A stretch of DNA of 64,000 bases from an uncultured Eggerthella sp. (GCA_900546175.1 URBX01000002.1:186001-250000), one strand, 5' to 3'; positions 33,892-42,670 are shown, counted from the stretch's first letter. Program-made: numbers and translations. The notes: generated from the sequence alone by a model not told the origin.

Positions 33892-34659
33892 TTAGAAGTA
33901 GTAATAACCAATCATTCCAAGGCTAGACAAAATATTAATGGCAGCAAAAACAATAAAGACAATCCAGCTAATACCCTTCTTGCCCTTGGTAAGGTTCGAG
34001 TTCCAAATACAACCAAAAATCACTCCGCCAAAGAAGAGATTTAAGAAGTTAATTGCCTCAATACTATCGAGTTTAACATCATTACTAAAGTACGATACAT
34101 AAGCAACTGCAGCATACACAATGCCCGCAGCACTAAAGACCATTGCGAAAAGATAGAATGGAAGCACTGGAAGAATATTTGCCGCAATAGAAGAAAGAGC
34201 TATCGATGCTACAACGCCCAAAATAGACATTGGCACATTAGTCTTCCAATTCTGCAGTGACAAGGAACGCTCTCCATATAAACCACGTGGGTTAGTAGTT
34301 TGAGTATTGAATCCCTGAGAAGCATTTCCTGGCACTCCTGCGTTTGCTCCCTGATTAGTCTGGAAGTTTTCCTGAGAAGAAACAGGTGCCTGATAAGTGC
34401 CTGGCTGAGGAGCATCGTTTGGAATACCCGTTGATACGTAAGACTGAGGCGTACCAGTTCCTGGTTGGCTTTCTGGCTGCTGGTTTGCCTGAACCTGATT
34501 GATTTGCGCCTGGTCAACCGCCGAATCCTGGCTTTCAGCTGCTACAGGAACAGCTGCAGCAGCTACTTCAACAGGTTTTGGAGAACCGCATGAAGTGCAA
34601 AATTTTGAATCATTGCTTGCCCCACAACTTACGCAAGTCCATGTTGTCTGTTCGCTCAT
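33892..34659 (-). CDS. Zinc-ribbon multi-pass membrane protein
   Basis: 255 residues. An N-terminal zinc ribbon (CVSCG-CTSCG in the first 25 residues), a long Gln/Pro/Ala/Thr-rich disordered linker (about 30-125) and four hydrophobic segments (MSILGVVASIALSSIAANIL; LPFYLFAMVFSAAGIVYAAV; INFLNLFFGGVIFGCIW; WIVFIVFAAINILSSLGMIG). The ribbon motif CGASNDSKFCTSCGSPKP closely resembles those of the SPFH protein at 25102. No characterised function. AAGGAG precedes ATG. Single-gene unit with its own terminator. Confidence 0.8.
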   Translation of the reverse strand: MSEQTTWTCVSCGASNDSKFCTSCGSPKPVEVAAAAVPVAAESQDSAVDQAQINQVQANQQPESQPGTGTPQSYVSTGIPNDAPQPGTYQAPVSSQENFQTNQGANAGVPGNASQGFNTQTTNPRGLYGERSLSLQNWKTNVPMSILGVVASIALSSIAANILPVLPFYLFAMVFSAAGIVYAAVAYVSYFSNDVKLDSIEAINFLNLFFGGVIFGCIWNSNLTKGKKGISWIVFIVFAAINILSSLGMIGYYYF

Positions 34660-34764
34660 ATATACTCCTTACTCTTTCAGAAGGGGGGTAGTATTTTACC
34701 TAATAAATACACTGTTATTTTCTCATTATGCCCTAAATATCTCAGTTTTTAGAAAAATGTTCTT

Positions 34765-34797
34765 TTAAAAAAAGAGGTCTGCTAAAGCAGACCTCTT
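34765..34797 (-). terminator. Terminator of gdhA
   Basis: A perfect 11-bp stem AAGAGGTCTGC/GCAGACCTCTT with a 4-nt loop is followed on the minus strand by a T-run (TTTTTAAAAG after the stem). Confidence 0.92.
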
Positions 34798-34826
34798 CAA
34801 ATTCTGAAATAGTTTTGCGTTAGTGA

Positions 34827-36182
34827 TTAAACAATGCCCTGAGCCATCATTGCTTCTGCAACCTTCTCGAAGCCCGCAATGTTAGCGCCTGCAACGAAGT
34901 CGCCTTCCATGCCATACTTCTTAGCTGCATCATCACATGCGTGATAAATGTTAATCATGATGCCGTTGAGCTTTTCGTCAACCTCATCGAAAGACCAAGA
35001 AAGATGCTCAGCGTTCTGAGACATTTCGAGACCAGATACTGCTACGCCGCCTGCGTTAGCAGCCTTACCTGGGAAGAATACAACACCATTTTCCTGGAGA
35101 TACTTAGTTGCATCCAAGGTAGTAGGCATGTTTGCACCTTCACCAACAATCTTGCAACCGTTTGCAACCAAAGCCTGTGCGTCTTCAAGGAGAAGCGTGT
35201 TCTCACGAGCGCAAGGAAGTGCAATGTCGCAAGGAATCTGCCATACACCGCGACCATCTTCTGCAACATACTGAGCGTTTGGACGATAATCGGTATACAT
35301 TGCCAAGGAAACACCCTTGTCATTACCAGAACGCTTTGCGTTGTAGATTGCTTCAAGAGCCTCAACGGAAATACCGTCCTGATCAATTACATAGCCCTTA
35401 GTGTCGGAGACGGCCACACACTTACCACCAAGCTGCTCAACTTTCTGAACTGCATAAATTGCAACATTACCAGAACCATGAACAACAACGGTTTTTCCTT
35501 CGAATGAGTCACCAGCGCACTTCAAGTGCTCAGCAACCATGTAAACCAAGCCATAGCCAGTTGCTTCGGTACGTGCCAAAGAGCCACCGAAAGAAAGGCC
35601 CTTACCAGTCAAAGTACCAGTCCATTCGTTGCGAAGACGCTTGTACTGACCGAACATGTAAGCAACCTCACGACCGCCTACGCCCAAGTCACCAGCAGGA
35701 ACGTCGGTGTTAGGACCAATGTGACGAGAAAGCTCAGTCATGAAAGACTGGCAGAAATGCATAATCTCATTGTTGGACTTGCCCTTAGGATCGAAGTCGG
35801 AACCGCCCTTGCCGCCGCCCATTGGCAAAGTGGTGAGGGAATTCTTCAAAATCTGCTCAAAGCCCAAGAACTTAAGCATGCCCAAGTTTACGGTTGGATT
35901 AAAACGAAGACCGCCCTTATAAGGACCAATTGCTGAGTTGTATTCAACACGATAACCACGGTTTACCTGAACCTTGCCGTTGTCATCTACCCATGGTACA
36001 CGGAAGGTAATGATGCGCTCTGGTTCAACAAGGCGCTCAAGAATAGCAGCTTCTTTATACTCAGGATGAGCCTCAATAACTGGCTCCAAGGTTGGCAAAA
36101 CCTCAGTTACTGCCTGAATGAAGAGCTCCTGGTCTGGATCCTTCTGCTTTACCATTTCAATAATATCTTGTACGTAACTCAC
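34827..36182 (-). CDS. gdhA: Glutamate dehydrogenase (NADP-type, hexameric)
   Basis: Reversible reductive amination of 2-oxoglutarate to glutamate. The catalytic lysine region is LPMGGGKGGSDFDPKGKSNN, and K-binding RVEYNSAIGPYKGGLRFNPTVN is intact; the Rossmann motif is VVVHGSGNVAIYAVQKVEQL (GxGNxA). At 451 residues it matches the NADP-dependent GdhA of bacteria. The start is GTG at 36182, chosen for the ideal AAGGAGG five nt upstream; the ORF extends 19 codons further but without support. Three GATTCTTTT-type motifs lie in the upstream region and may bind a regulator. Confidence 0.95.
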   Translation of the reverse strand: MSYVQDIIEMVKQKDPDQELFIQAVTEVLPTLEPVIEAHPEYKEAAILERLVEPERIITFRVPWVDDNGKVQVNRGYRVEYNSAIGPYKGGLRFNPTVNLGMLKFLGFEQILKNSLTTLPMGGGKGGSDFDPKGKSNNEIMHFCQSFMTELSRHIGPNTDVPAGDLGVGGREVAYMFGQYKRLRNEWTGTLTGKGLSFGGSLARTEATGYGLVYMVAEHLKCAGDSFEGKTVVVHGSGNVAIYAVQKVEQLGGKCVAVSDTKGYVIDQDGISVEALEAIYNAKRSGNDKGVSLAMYTDYRPNAQYVAEDGRGVWQIPCDIALPCARENTLLLEDAQALVANGCKIVGEGANMPTTLDATKYLQENGVVFFPGKAANAGGVAVSGLEMSQNAEHLSWSFDEVDEKLNGIMINIYHACDDAAKKYGMEGDFVAGANIAGFEKVAEAMMAQGIV

Positions 36183-36649
36183 TGTTTCCTCCTTAACAGG
36201 GACACGTTTTACCACTAAAGATTTTTGCAATAGCGTCATTATAAATTCAAAAAAAACAGGATTCTTTTGGTGAAACTAACTCGTAACTTTCTGTTAACAA
36301 AAGACGAAAAATATAACCGTTTACAGTCAAAAAACAGCCAAACCCCTCCCGATTTCTGAAAAGAATCGGAAACAAAAAGGGATTCTTTTTGCACAAGACC
36401 TTCGAAACAACTTCTTTAACATCCTGAAACACTCTGCTTTCCGTTCGTTAAACTTTCTCACATTCGATAAACTAATTGGTACACTCGAAAACAAAAACTT
36501 CGAAGAAAACGAAAACCTTCTACCTGGCTTTCACAACGACGGCAACGAAGGGTCAACAACAAAGCTCTGGCACCAAGAAAGCTTTCACAATACTTTTATT
36601 GGGCAGGTGCGTTGTTGGACAGAGCAAGATGTCTTTCAAAGGAAGTGTT
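36183..36649. promoter_or_regulatory. Divergent region between gdhA and the PHP gene
   Basis: 467 bp without a credible gene. GGATTCTTTT occurs at about 36260-36269 and again at about 36379-36388, and inverted as AAAAGAATCGG (36360-36370), the last closing a hairpin CCGATT/AATCGG at about 36350-36370. The plus-strand half near 36490-36640 is purine-rich but shows no convincing start or codon pattern. Confidence 0.35.
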
Positions 36650-37438
36650 ATGGCATATTCTGCTTTTCACAATCACACAACCTATTGCGACGGGAAAAAT
36701 ACACCCGAAGAAATGATTCTTGAAGCCATAAACCTCGGCATGCCTTCAATTGGCTTTTCTGGCCACGTCTATACCTTCTTCGATGAAAGCTATTGCATGA
36801 GCAAAGAAGCAACACGGCTTTATCAAGAAGAGCTTGCTCTACTGAAAAAACGTTATGCAGACCAAATTAACGTTCTAATTGGTATCGAGCAAGACATGTA
36901 TAGCACTGAACCAACCAATGCTTACGACTACGTAATTGGAGCAAAGCACTATCTATACAAAGACGGCATTTACCTTGATGTTGACGATTGCCCCGAAGTA
37001 ATCACCCGTGATTGCCAGAGCCATTTTGGAGGAGACTTCTACGCATATGCCGAAGCATATTATCAGCAAGCTTCTCAAATAATCGAAAAAACCAACTGCA
37101 CTTTTGTTGCTCACTTTGATTTAGTTAGTAAATTCAACGAAGGAAATGTGCTTTTTGACGAAAACAATCCTCGTTACCAAAATGCAGCTTTGATGGCAGT
37201 AGACACCCTTTGCCAGCAAGGCGCGGTATTTGAAATAAACACAGGGGCAATGATTAGAGGATATAGAACAACTCCCTACCCTGCAGCTTTTATCCTTGAT
37301 CGCATTGCTCATCACGGCAACAGCGTTATTCTCTCAACAGATAGCCATTCAAAAGATACCTTACAGTTTGGCCTTAAAGAAGCTGAAGAGATTGCACGCC
37401 GCCACGGCCTCTCGATCATAAAAGAATTATCCTGTTAA
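36650..37438 (+). CDS. PHP-domain phosphoesterase (histidinol-phosphatase HisK/HisJ-like)
   Basis: 262 residues from ATG 36650 (AAAGGA upstream; alternatives at 36629 and far upstream lack support). PHP-type metal ligands are visible: FHNHTTYCDG at the start, GFSGHV, GIEQDMY (Glu/Asp), FVAHFDLVSKF and, near the end, LSTDSHSKDTLQFGL. These match the trinuclear-metal histidinol-phosphate phosphatase of the HisK type, which completes histidine synthesis, but no other his gene is in the window, so a different phosphate ester is possible. It is followed 16 nt later by the LRR gene. Confidence 0.87.
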   Translation: MAYSAFHNHTTYCDGKNTPEEMILEAINLGMPSIGFSGHVYTFFDESYCMSKEATRLYQEELALLKKRYADQINVLIGIEQDMYSTEPTNAYDYVIGAKHYLYKDGIYLDVDDCPEVITRDCQSHFGGDFYAYAEAYYQQASQIIEKTNCTFVAHFDLVSKFNEGNVLFDENNPRYQNAALMAVDTLCQQGAVFEINTGAMIRGYRTTPYPAAFILDRIAHHGNSVILSTDSHSKDTLQFGLKEAEEIARRHGLSIIKELSC

Positions 37439-37454
37439 ACTGAAGGAAACTGCC

Positions 37455-38087
37455 ATGGCTAAAGATTTTGTAATTGATAATGGTTGGCTTACCGATTACG
37501 ACCGAGCTATCACTCATCTAGTTCTTCCTCCCGAAGTAAAACATGTGGAAGATGGTCTTTTTATTGGAAGCGACCTTGAATCTATTGTTATTCCAGAAGG
37601 CTGGACTCATATCCCTGGTGAAATGTTTTTCGAATGCTTTAAGCTCAAGAACATTACTTTGCCTTCAACATTAGAATGTATTGGTTCTCATGCTTTCTTC
37701 GGGTGCATTAATTTACGCACCATTTCGCTTCCTGAATCTTTAAAGGAGATTCGCTTTAGTGCCTTTGCTGAAAGTGGTCTGGAAGAAGTAACCTTACCTT
37801 CAAACATGAAAGAAATTGGAGCTTGGGCTTTTAAAGGTGCACCTTACCTCAAGAAAGTCACCTTCCCTTCCTCTCCTGTAACGCTTGAATATGACACTTT
37901 CTTACGATGCAGCAAGCTTGATACGCTTGAAGGAGTCCCTTCGTTTTCTGAAGAGAATATCTCGCGAAGAGTTGGCGCTTGCATTCCTCATACGGAATTA
38001 ACCTGGTGGGATGCAAAGTTTATTTTTCGCGATAGCCCTATTGGAGATAGCGCTCTTTCTCGCCTTGAAGAATTGGAGAAGAAGTAA
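37455..38087 (+). CDS. Leucine-rich repeat (BspA-type LRR_5) protein
   Basis: 210 residues with at least five BspA-like repeats of about 23 residues (for example SIVIPEGWTHIPGEMFFECF, NITLPSTLECIGSHAFFGCI, TISLPESLKEIRFSAFAESG, EVTLPSNMKEIGAWAFKGAP). No signal peptide or wall-anchor is present, so this copy appears cytoplasmic, unlike most BspA adhesins. The start has GAAGGAAA upstream and lies 16 nt after the PHP gene, so the two are probably co-transcribed. A run of nine C follows the stop codon. Confidence 0.87.
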   Translation: MAKDFVIDNGWLTDYDRAITHLVLPPEVKHVEDGLFIGSDLESIVIPEGWTHIPGEMFFECFKLKNITLPSTLECIGSHAFFGCINLRTISLPESLKEIRFSAFAESGLEEVTLPSNMKEIGAWAFKGAPYLKKVTFPSSPVTLEYDTFLRCSKLDTLEGVPSFSEENISRRVGACIPHTELTWWDAKFIFRDSPIGDSALSRLEELEKK

Positions 38088-38101
38088 GTTCCCCCCCCCA
38101 T

Positions 38102-38144
38102 AAAGCGACGCTGTTCCCACAAGAAAGCGACACTACCCACATAA
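38102..38144 (+). repeat. Two degenerate 21-22-nt tandem copies after the LRR gene
   Basis: AAAGCGACGCTGTTCCCACA (from 38102) is repeated as AAAGCGACACTACCCACATA (from 38124), starting 14 nt past the LRR stop and C9 run. Confidence 0.6.
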
Positions 38145-38150
38145 AATTCA

Positions 38151-38177
38151 CAGGCTAAAAATGTATCTTTTAGCCTG
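38151..38177. terminator. Bidirectional hairpin between the LRR and coiled-coil genes
   Basis: A perfect 10-bp stem CAGGCTAAAA/TTTTAGCCTG with a 7-nt loop; its A/T ends give T-runs in both directions, so it probably serves both convergent genes. Confidence 0.75.
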
Positions 38178-38186
38178 CCTTTCTTT

Positions 38187-38267
38187 CTGTTCAGCTCCCT
38201 TAGGCTTTACTCGGCTTCCTTGCGCTCTATTAAGATTTCTTGGGTTCTACTCAGCTTCCTTGGACTC
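38187..38267 (-). repeat. Four tandem 20-21-nt degenerate repeats overlapping the 3' end of the coiled-coil gene
   Basis: On the plus strand the units are 38247-38267, 38227-38246, 38207-38226 and 38187-38206, with common pattern YTRYTCRGCTYCCTTRGRCT; the first contains the stop codon and last six sense codons of the gene, and the rest lie in its 3' UTR. A fifth, weaker copy overlaps the terminator stem. Confidence 0.8.
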
Positions 38268-38576
38268 AATTTCTTTTGATTTTGCACGAGCCTCAGCACG
38301 CTTAGCTTTTTCTTCTTCTTTTGCTTTTGCCTTACGCTGTTCGTCACCTTCAGCAAGCTTACGGAAAATCTCCGCTTCTTTTTCGGCGAGTTCTTCGTTT
38401 CGCTGTTTCATGTTTTCCAAGAACTGATCTTCTAAGCCGTTTTGCATGATGGCTCTACGCGCAGCCAAGTTTAAAATGTCGATTTTGCGCTTTGCTTCTT
38501 CACCTTCACCGCGGGCAACCATTCCAGAAATATCCTTCATGAAAGCAGCGAAACGCTCGTTGTTTTCTTTATCCAT
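38247..38576 (-). CDS. Small Glu/Lys-rich coiled-coil protein
   Basis: 109 residues, highly charged. The N-terminal 45 residues look globular and helical (NERFAAFMKDISGMVARGEG); the remainder is a long predicted coiled coil (ENMKQRNEELAEKEAEIFRK) ending in a low-complexity Lys/Ala/Glu tail. No recognised family. AAAGGGGAG precedes the ATG. The last codons lie inside a tandem repeat array that continues beyond the stop, suggesting the C-terminus has been remodelled by repeat expansion. Confidence 0.75.
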   Translation of the reverse strand: MDKENNERFAAFMKDISGMVARGEGEEAKRKIDILNLAARRAIMQNGLEDQFLENMKQRNEELAEKEAEIFRKLAEGDEQRKAKAKEEEKAKRAEARAKSKEIESKEAE

Positions 38577-38801
38577 AAAACTCCCCTTTATACACCTCTC
38601 TTACTTATGATTGGCGTTTCAAACGAGGCTATAGTACCGCATCTCGCCACGGACCCTAACAAAAACCCTCCATAGAGGCTCAAGAAAAATAGCAAGGGTT
38701 TTCAGGCATTATTATCAAGCAAGGCAAAAAAGAAGTTACAATAGACGCTGAATTACTACGGAATACACGTCATAGCTTACTGTTGTGTTGGAGGTTTACC
38801 T

Positions 38802-40280
38802 ATGCGAATTGGTTTCGACAATGATAAATACATCTCAATGCAGGCAGCACACATCAAAGAGCGTATCTCAAAATTTGACGGCAAATTGTACCTAGAATTT
38901 GGTGGAAAAATTTTTGACGACTACCACGCATCTCGTGTTTTGCCTGGTTTTGAGCCTGACTCAAAGATTCGCATGCTCCAAAGCATGACTGACGATGTAG
39001 AAATTATCATTGCCATCAACGCAAACCACATCGCAAAGAATAAGATTCGTGGCGATTTAGGCATTACGTATGAAGAAGATGCTATTCGCCTTACTGGAGC
39101 CCTTCGTTCTTTAGGGTTTTTTGTAAGCAGTATTGTCATTACTCACTACACCGGCCAAGAAGCAGCTAACGGTTTTCGTAAACGCCTCGAGGATTTCGGC
39201 GTAAAGAGCTACCTCCATTATCCAATTGCAGGCTATCCGTACAACATTGAGCGCATCGTATCAGAAGAAGGTTACGGCGCAAATGACTATGTAGAAACCC
39301 AACGTCCTTTAGTTGTTGTAACCGCACCAGGCCCATGTTCTGGCAAGATGGCTACCTGTCTTTCCCAGATTTATCACGAAAATAAGCGCGGAATCAAAGC
39401 AGGATACGCTAAGTACGAAACCTTCCCTATTTGGAATTTGCCTTTAGATCATCCTGTCAACATTGCATACGAAGCTGCAACGGTTGATTTGGACGACTCA
39501 AATGCAATTGACCCATTCCATCTTGCTGCTTACGGAGAAACAACGGTCAACTATAACCGCGACATCGAGATTTTCCCGGTACTCAAAAACCTTATGGAGA
39601 AGATTTTAGGCGAAAGCCCTTATCAATCACCTACCGATATGGGCGTCAATATGGCCGGCAATGCAATTATTGATGACGAAGTTTGCCGCGAAGCCTCAAA
39701 ACTTGAAATTATTCGCCGCTATTACAAAGCTGTTGAGCATGTTAAACGAACAGGAAGCGGCCAAGACTTAGTTGATAAGTTAGTTCTTATCATGAACCGT
39801 GTTGGTGTTTTGCCTGAAGATATGCCAGGCAGAGCAGAAGCCTTAGCTAAAGAAGAGCGTACGGGCGGACCTTGTGGCGCACTCGTTCTTCCTAACGGAA
39901 AAATTGTTACGGGCAAAACCTCATCTTTGATGGGAGCAGCTTCTTCTTTGTTGCTTAACGCGCTTAAAGAATCGGCAAACCTTAATGACGACATTTATGT
40001 TTTGTCCGATTATGCAATTGAACCAATCAGTGACTTGAAGAAAACCTATCTTCACGCAGAAAACCCACGTCTCCACTCTGACGAAACCTTAATTGCGCTT
40101 TCAATGAGCTCAGTTACCAACCCATTAGCTAATGCCTGTGTTAAGCAAGCAGACAAACTTCGTGGATGCGATGCATTCTTCAGCGTTATCATCTCGGCTC
40201 AAGACGAAGCTCTCTATCGCACCTTAGGAATCAACGTATGTTGTGAACCAAAATACGAACAGCGAACTTACCATCAATAA
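38802..40280 (+). CDS. DUF1846 family protein
   Basis: 492 residues, full length for DUF1846, a conserved cytoplasmic family common in Firmicutes and Coriobacteria with a known fold but no settled function. Characteristic segments include RIGFDNDKYISMQAAHIKER (start), KLYLEFGGKIFDDYHASRVL, VVVTAPGPCSGKMATCLSQI (a P-loop-like glycine-rich stretch) and DMGVNMAGNAIIDDEVC. The start has GGAGG seven nt upstream. Monocistronic, with its own strong terminator. A TACAAT element 40 nt upstream is a plausible -10. Confidence 0.92.
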   Translation: MRIGFDNDKYISMQAAHIKERISKFDGKLYLEFGGKIFDDYHASRVLPGFEPDSKIRMLQSMTDDVEIIIAINANHIAKNKIRGDLGITYEEDAIRLTGALRSLGFFVSSIVITHYTGQEAANGFRKRLEDFGVKSYLHYPIAGYPYNIERIVSEEGYGANDYVETQRPLVVVTAPGPCSGKMATCLSQIYHENKRGIKAGYAKYETFPIWNLPLDHPVNIAYEAATVDLDDSNAIDPFHLAAYGETTVNYNRDIEIFPVLKNLMEKILGESPYQSPTDMGVNMAGNAIIDDEVCREASKLEIIRRYYKAVEHVKRTGSGQDLVDKLVLIMNRVGVLPEDMPGRAEALAKEERTGGPCGALVLPNGKIVTGKTSSLMGAASSLLLNALKESANLNDDIYVLSDYAIEPISDLKKTYLHAENPRLHSDETLIALSMSSVTNPLANACVKQADKLRGCDAFFSVIISAQDEALYRTLGINVCCEPKYEQRTYHQ

Positions 40281-40326
40281 TCACCAACAAAAACGTATTT
40301 TTGTCCATAAGAAAACAATTTCATCC

Positions 40327-40356
40327 AAAGGACCCTGGCAATCAGGGTCCTTTTTT
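40327..40356 (+). terminator. Terminator of the DUF1846 gene
   Basis: An 11-bp stem AAAGGACCCTG/CAGGGTCCTTT with a 5-nt loop plus three further T. Confidence 0.93.
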
Positions 40357-40542
40357 CGCAGGTCAAACAGGGATTACCTCCAGAAATTTTTCTTCAAATA
40401 AACAATTGACAAAAAATGAAAATACATCTTCTCTTTTTCTGAAAATTAGAGCTATACTCAAAGAAGCATAATTTTGAACGCGTTCGTTTTGGAATGTGTT
40501 TTTCCTTTGTGGACTAGTAAATTCCAGAAGGGGGATGGTTCT

Positions 40543-41784
40543 ATGAAACCATTGCAAGGCATTAAAGTAGTAGACCTCACTACTTATATGGCAACACCAG
40601 CTACTGGTAGAATCCTTGGCGAATGGGGCGCCGATGTTATTAAAGTTGAAGCCTCAAAAGGCGATCCATGCCGTGTAACCCAAGCTGCAGTGTTCAATAT
40701 GCCAATGTCAGATGAAGAGAATCTTGCATTCGACATGGTAAATTTGAACAAGCGCTTCATCTCATTAAACCTTAAGAGCCCTGTTGGCGCCGAGGTAATG
40801 GACAAGCTTCTTTCTCAAGCTGATGTTTTTATTACCAATACCCGCACAAAGTCCTTGGCAAAAATGGGGCTTGATTGGGATACGCTCCATGCAAAATATC
40901 CTCGCCTCATCATGGGTCACGGTTTGGGTTATGGCAAGAAAGGTCCTGAAAAAGATGACCCTGGCTTTGACGTAACGTGCTACATGGCTCGCGGCGGTGT
41001 TTATGGCACTACCGTAAATCGCGGTGACTCACCAATGATTCCAACTAATGGTTTTGGTGATATGCAAGCAGGCATGTTCCTTGCTGCAGGCATCTGTGCT
41101 GCACTGGTAGGCCGTGCAACTTCTGGTGAAGGTGAATATGTAACGTGCGCACTTCAGCATGCTGCAATTTACAACCTTATTGTTGGCATGATTTCCGCTC
41201 AATACGGCAATCCTTATCCAAAGAGCCGCTTAGAAGTAATCTGTCCATTCAATAATGTATACACCTGCGGTGACGGCAAAGTAATTGCCATGTGTGACCC
41301 TGAATACGATCGCGACTACAACAAGGTTATGACACTTATTGGTCGCGAAGATCTTGTTGATGAACCTCGGTTGTATAACTGCGTGAAAATGAATGAAGCT
41401 GGCCTTAATCCTGAAGTGGTAGGAATCCTGGATAACGCACTTTCCAAGATGACTTCTACTGCCGCTTTAACACTCTTTAAAGAAAATGGCATCCCTTGCG
41501 AATTATGCCAGACTCCATTAGATGTTTACGAAGATCAAAATGCAATCATCAATGAATACCTGGTAAAGATTAATTATCCAGAGTCTCAGCGCTGGGTTCC
41601 AACGGCTCCTATTCAATTTGATTCTGTTCCAAGCCCTAACTATATTCCATCAGGAATGTGCGGTTCGGCAACAGTAGACGTAATGAAAGAACTGGGATAT
41701 ACCGATGAAGCTATCCAGGCAGCCATTGACTCGGGCGATGTTCAAGGCGCTGTTGGTTTGGAAACCTTGAAAACTCGTTGGTAA
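40543..41784 (+). CDS. Family III acyl-CoA transferase (CaiB/BaiF/Frc type)
   Basis: 413 residues from ATG 40543 (AAGGGGG upstream). N-terminal LQGIKVVDLTTYMATPATGR and GRILGEWGADVIKVEASKGD are the CoA-transferase III signature; the Asp in DPGFDVTCYMARGG is at the position of the catalytic aspartate that carries the acyl-CoA anhydride/thioester. Relatives include HadA-type 2-hydroxyacyl-CoA transferases of amino-acid fermenters, but substrate cannot be assigned and no dehydratase or dehydrogenase partner is adjacent. An AT-rich region with TATACT about 90 nt upstream is the likely promoter. Confidence 0.9.
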   Translation: MKPLQGIKVVDLTTYMATPATGRILGEWGADVIKVEASKGDPCRVTQAAVFNMPMSDEENLAFDMVNLNKRFISLNLKSPVGAEVMDKLLSQADVFITNTRTKSLAKMGLDWDTLHAKYPRLIMGHGLGYGKKGPEKDDPGFDVTCYMARGGVYGTTVNRGDSPMIPTNGFGDMQAGMFLAAGICAALVGRATSGEGEYVTCALQHAAIYNLIVGMISAQYGNPYPKSRLEVICPFNNVYTCGDGKVIAMCDPEYDRDYNKVMTLIGREDLVDEPRLYNCVKMNEAGLNPEVVGILDNALSKMTSTAALTLFKENGIPCELCQTPLDVYEDQNAIINEYLVKINYPESQRWVPTAPIQFDSVPSPNYIPSGMCGSATVDVMKELGYTDEAIQAAIDSGDVQGAVGLETLKTRW

Positions 41785-41862
41785 CAAATCGCTAGTAAAT
41801 AGTATTTTGAGCACACTTAGAACAGTCACATATACCCCCTTTTTCCCTTTTCAGGGAAGCAT

Positions 41863-41901
41863 AAGAAATGGTCGATCCCCCTCGACCATTTCTTATTTTT
41901 T
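41863..41901 (+). terminator. Terminator of the CoA-transferase gene
   Basis: A perfect 13-bp stem AAGAAATGGTCGA/TCGACCATTTCTT followed by ATTTTTTC; can also act on the convergent CPBP transcript. Confidence 0.94.
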
Positions 41902-41933
41902 CTAGGCTTAGGGCTATTACTTAGGTTATCAAC

Positions 41934-42662
41934 CTATTTCTTCGCCATATCAAGCAATATGGTTGTAGGTATTTTTCCACCAAAGTAGTTTGGATCTTTC
42001 ACCATAGAAGAACGCTCGAGTAAAAGCACAACAATGTTGTACACCGTATGAGCAATCATGCACGAAAGAAGACTTCCCGAAAGAACATAACCAGCACCCA
42101 AGATAAGACCCCCACAAAGAGCAAGCGAAACAGACCAGGGATCTCGGTATTGAGCATGGACCGACCAAAAAATCACTGCCGACACTAGCACCGCAAGAAT
42201 TGCTACAAAAAAATCGCTCAGGAACAGCCCAAACAAAAACATAAGGAGTCCAATGAGTACATAGCGAAAGAGTAACTCTTCGCAAATACCCGCAAGCACC
42301 ATACATAACAGAATGTCTTTGTTGTCCAAACGAGGAAGCTCTCCATTAAGACTCTGAGCTAATTCGAGTTTTGCTTTTCGGTAGGAAGCTGAGTTCTTTG
42401 TTCCAAGCGCATTAATTACTACCACAACACCAACCATTAACAAGCACAAAATGAGTGCTGCCCAATGGAGCGTAAGCGTTGAGGCAATTTGAGGAATCCA
42501 GAGCCAAAAGGCTCCCACAATGTCTCCTGTTGTTGCGATCGCAAGAATAATTGCACCCACTACTGCACAAGCAGCAAGAAGAGCCTCGGAAAGAACCGTT
42601 GCTTTTACCAGCTCTTTTTGCTCTTCTTTTGGAAGAGGATACATCTCGGACGCTTTAGACAT
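41934..42662 (-). CDS. CPBP-family intramembrane metalloprotease (CAAX/Abi)
   Basis: 242 residues with about seven hydrophobic segments. The family's glutamic-acid motif EELLFRYV (EExxxR), the second motif (FWSVHAQYRD, His) and the third (CMIAHTVYN, His plus Asn) are all intact, so it is a predicted active intramembrane protease. Roles in this family range from bacteriocin self-immunity to prenyl-protein processing; none can be assigned here. It follows the upstream hypothetical gene by 8 nt with AGGA as ribosome binding site, so they form a two-gene unit. Confidence 0.88.
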   Translation of the reverse strand: MSKASEMYPLPKEEQKELVKATVLSEALLAACAVVGAIILAIATTGDIVGAFWLWIPQIASTLTLHWAALILCLLMVGVVVVINALGTKNSASYRKAKLELAQSLNGELPRLDNKDILLCMVLAGICEELLFRYVLIGLLMFLFGLFLSDFFVAILAVLVSAVIFWSVHAQYRDPWSVSLALCGGLILGAGYVLSGSLLSCMIAHTVYNIVVLLLERSSMVKDPNYFGGKIPTTILLDMAKK

Positions 42663-42670
42663 ACGTTATC

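Noticed and set aside
36476..36649. In-frame N-terminal extension of the PHP protein (58 codons)
   Set aside because: The extension is low-complexity Lys/Thr-rich, and ATG 36650 has a proper ribosome binding site directly before the conserved FHNH motif.
38091..38099. Run of nine C as a phase-variable tract
   Set aside because: It lies four nt after the LRR stop codon, outside any reading frame and any evident promoter spacer.
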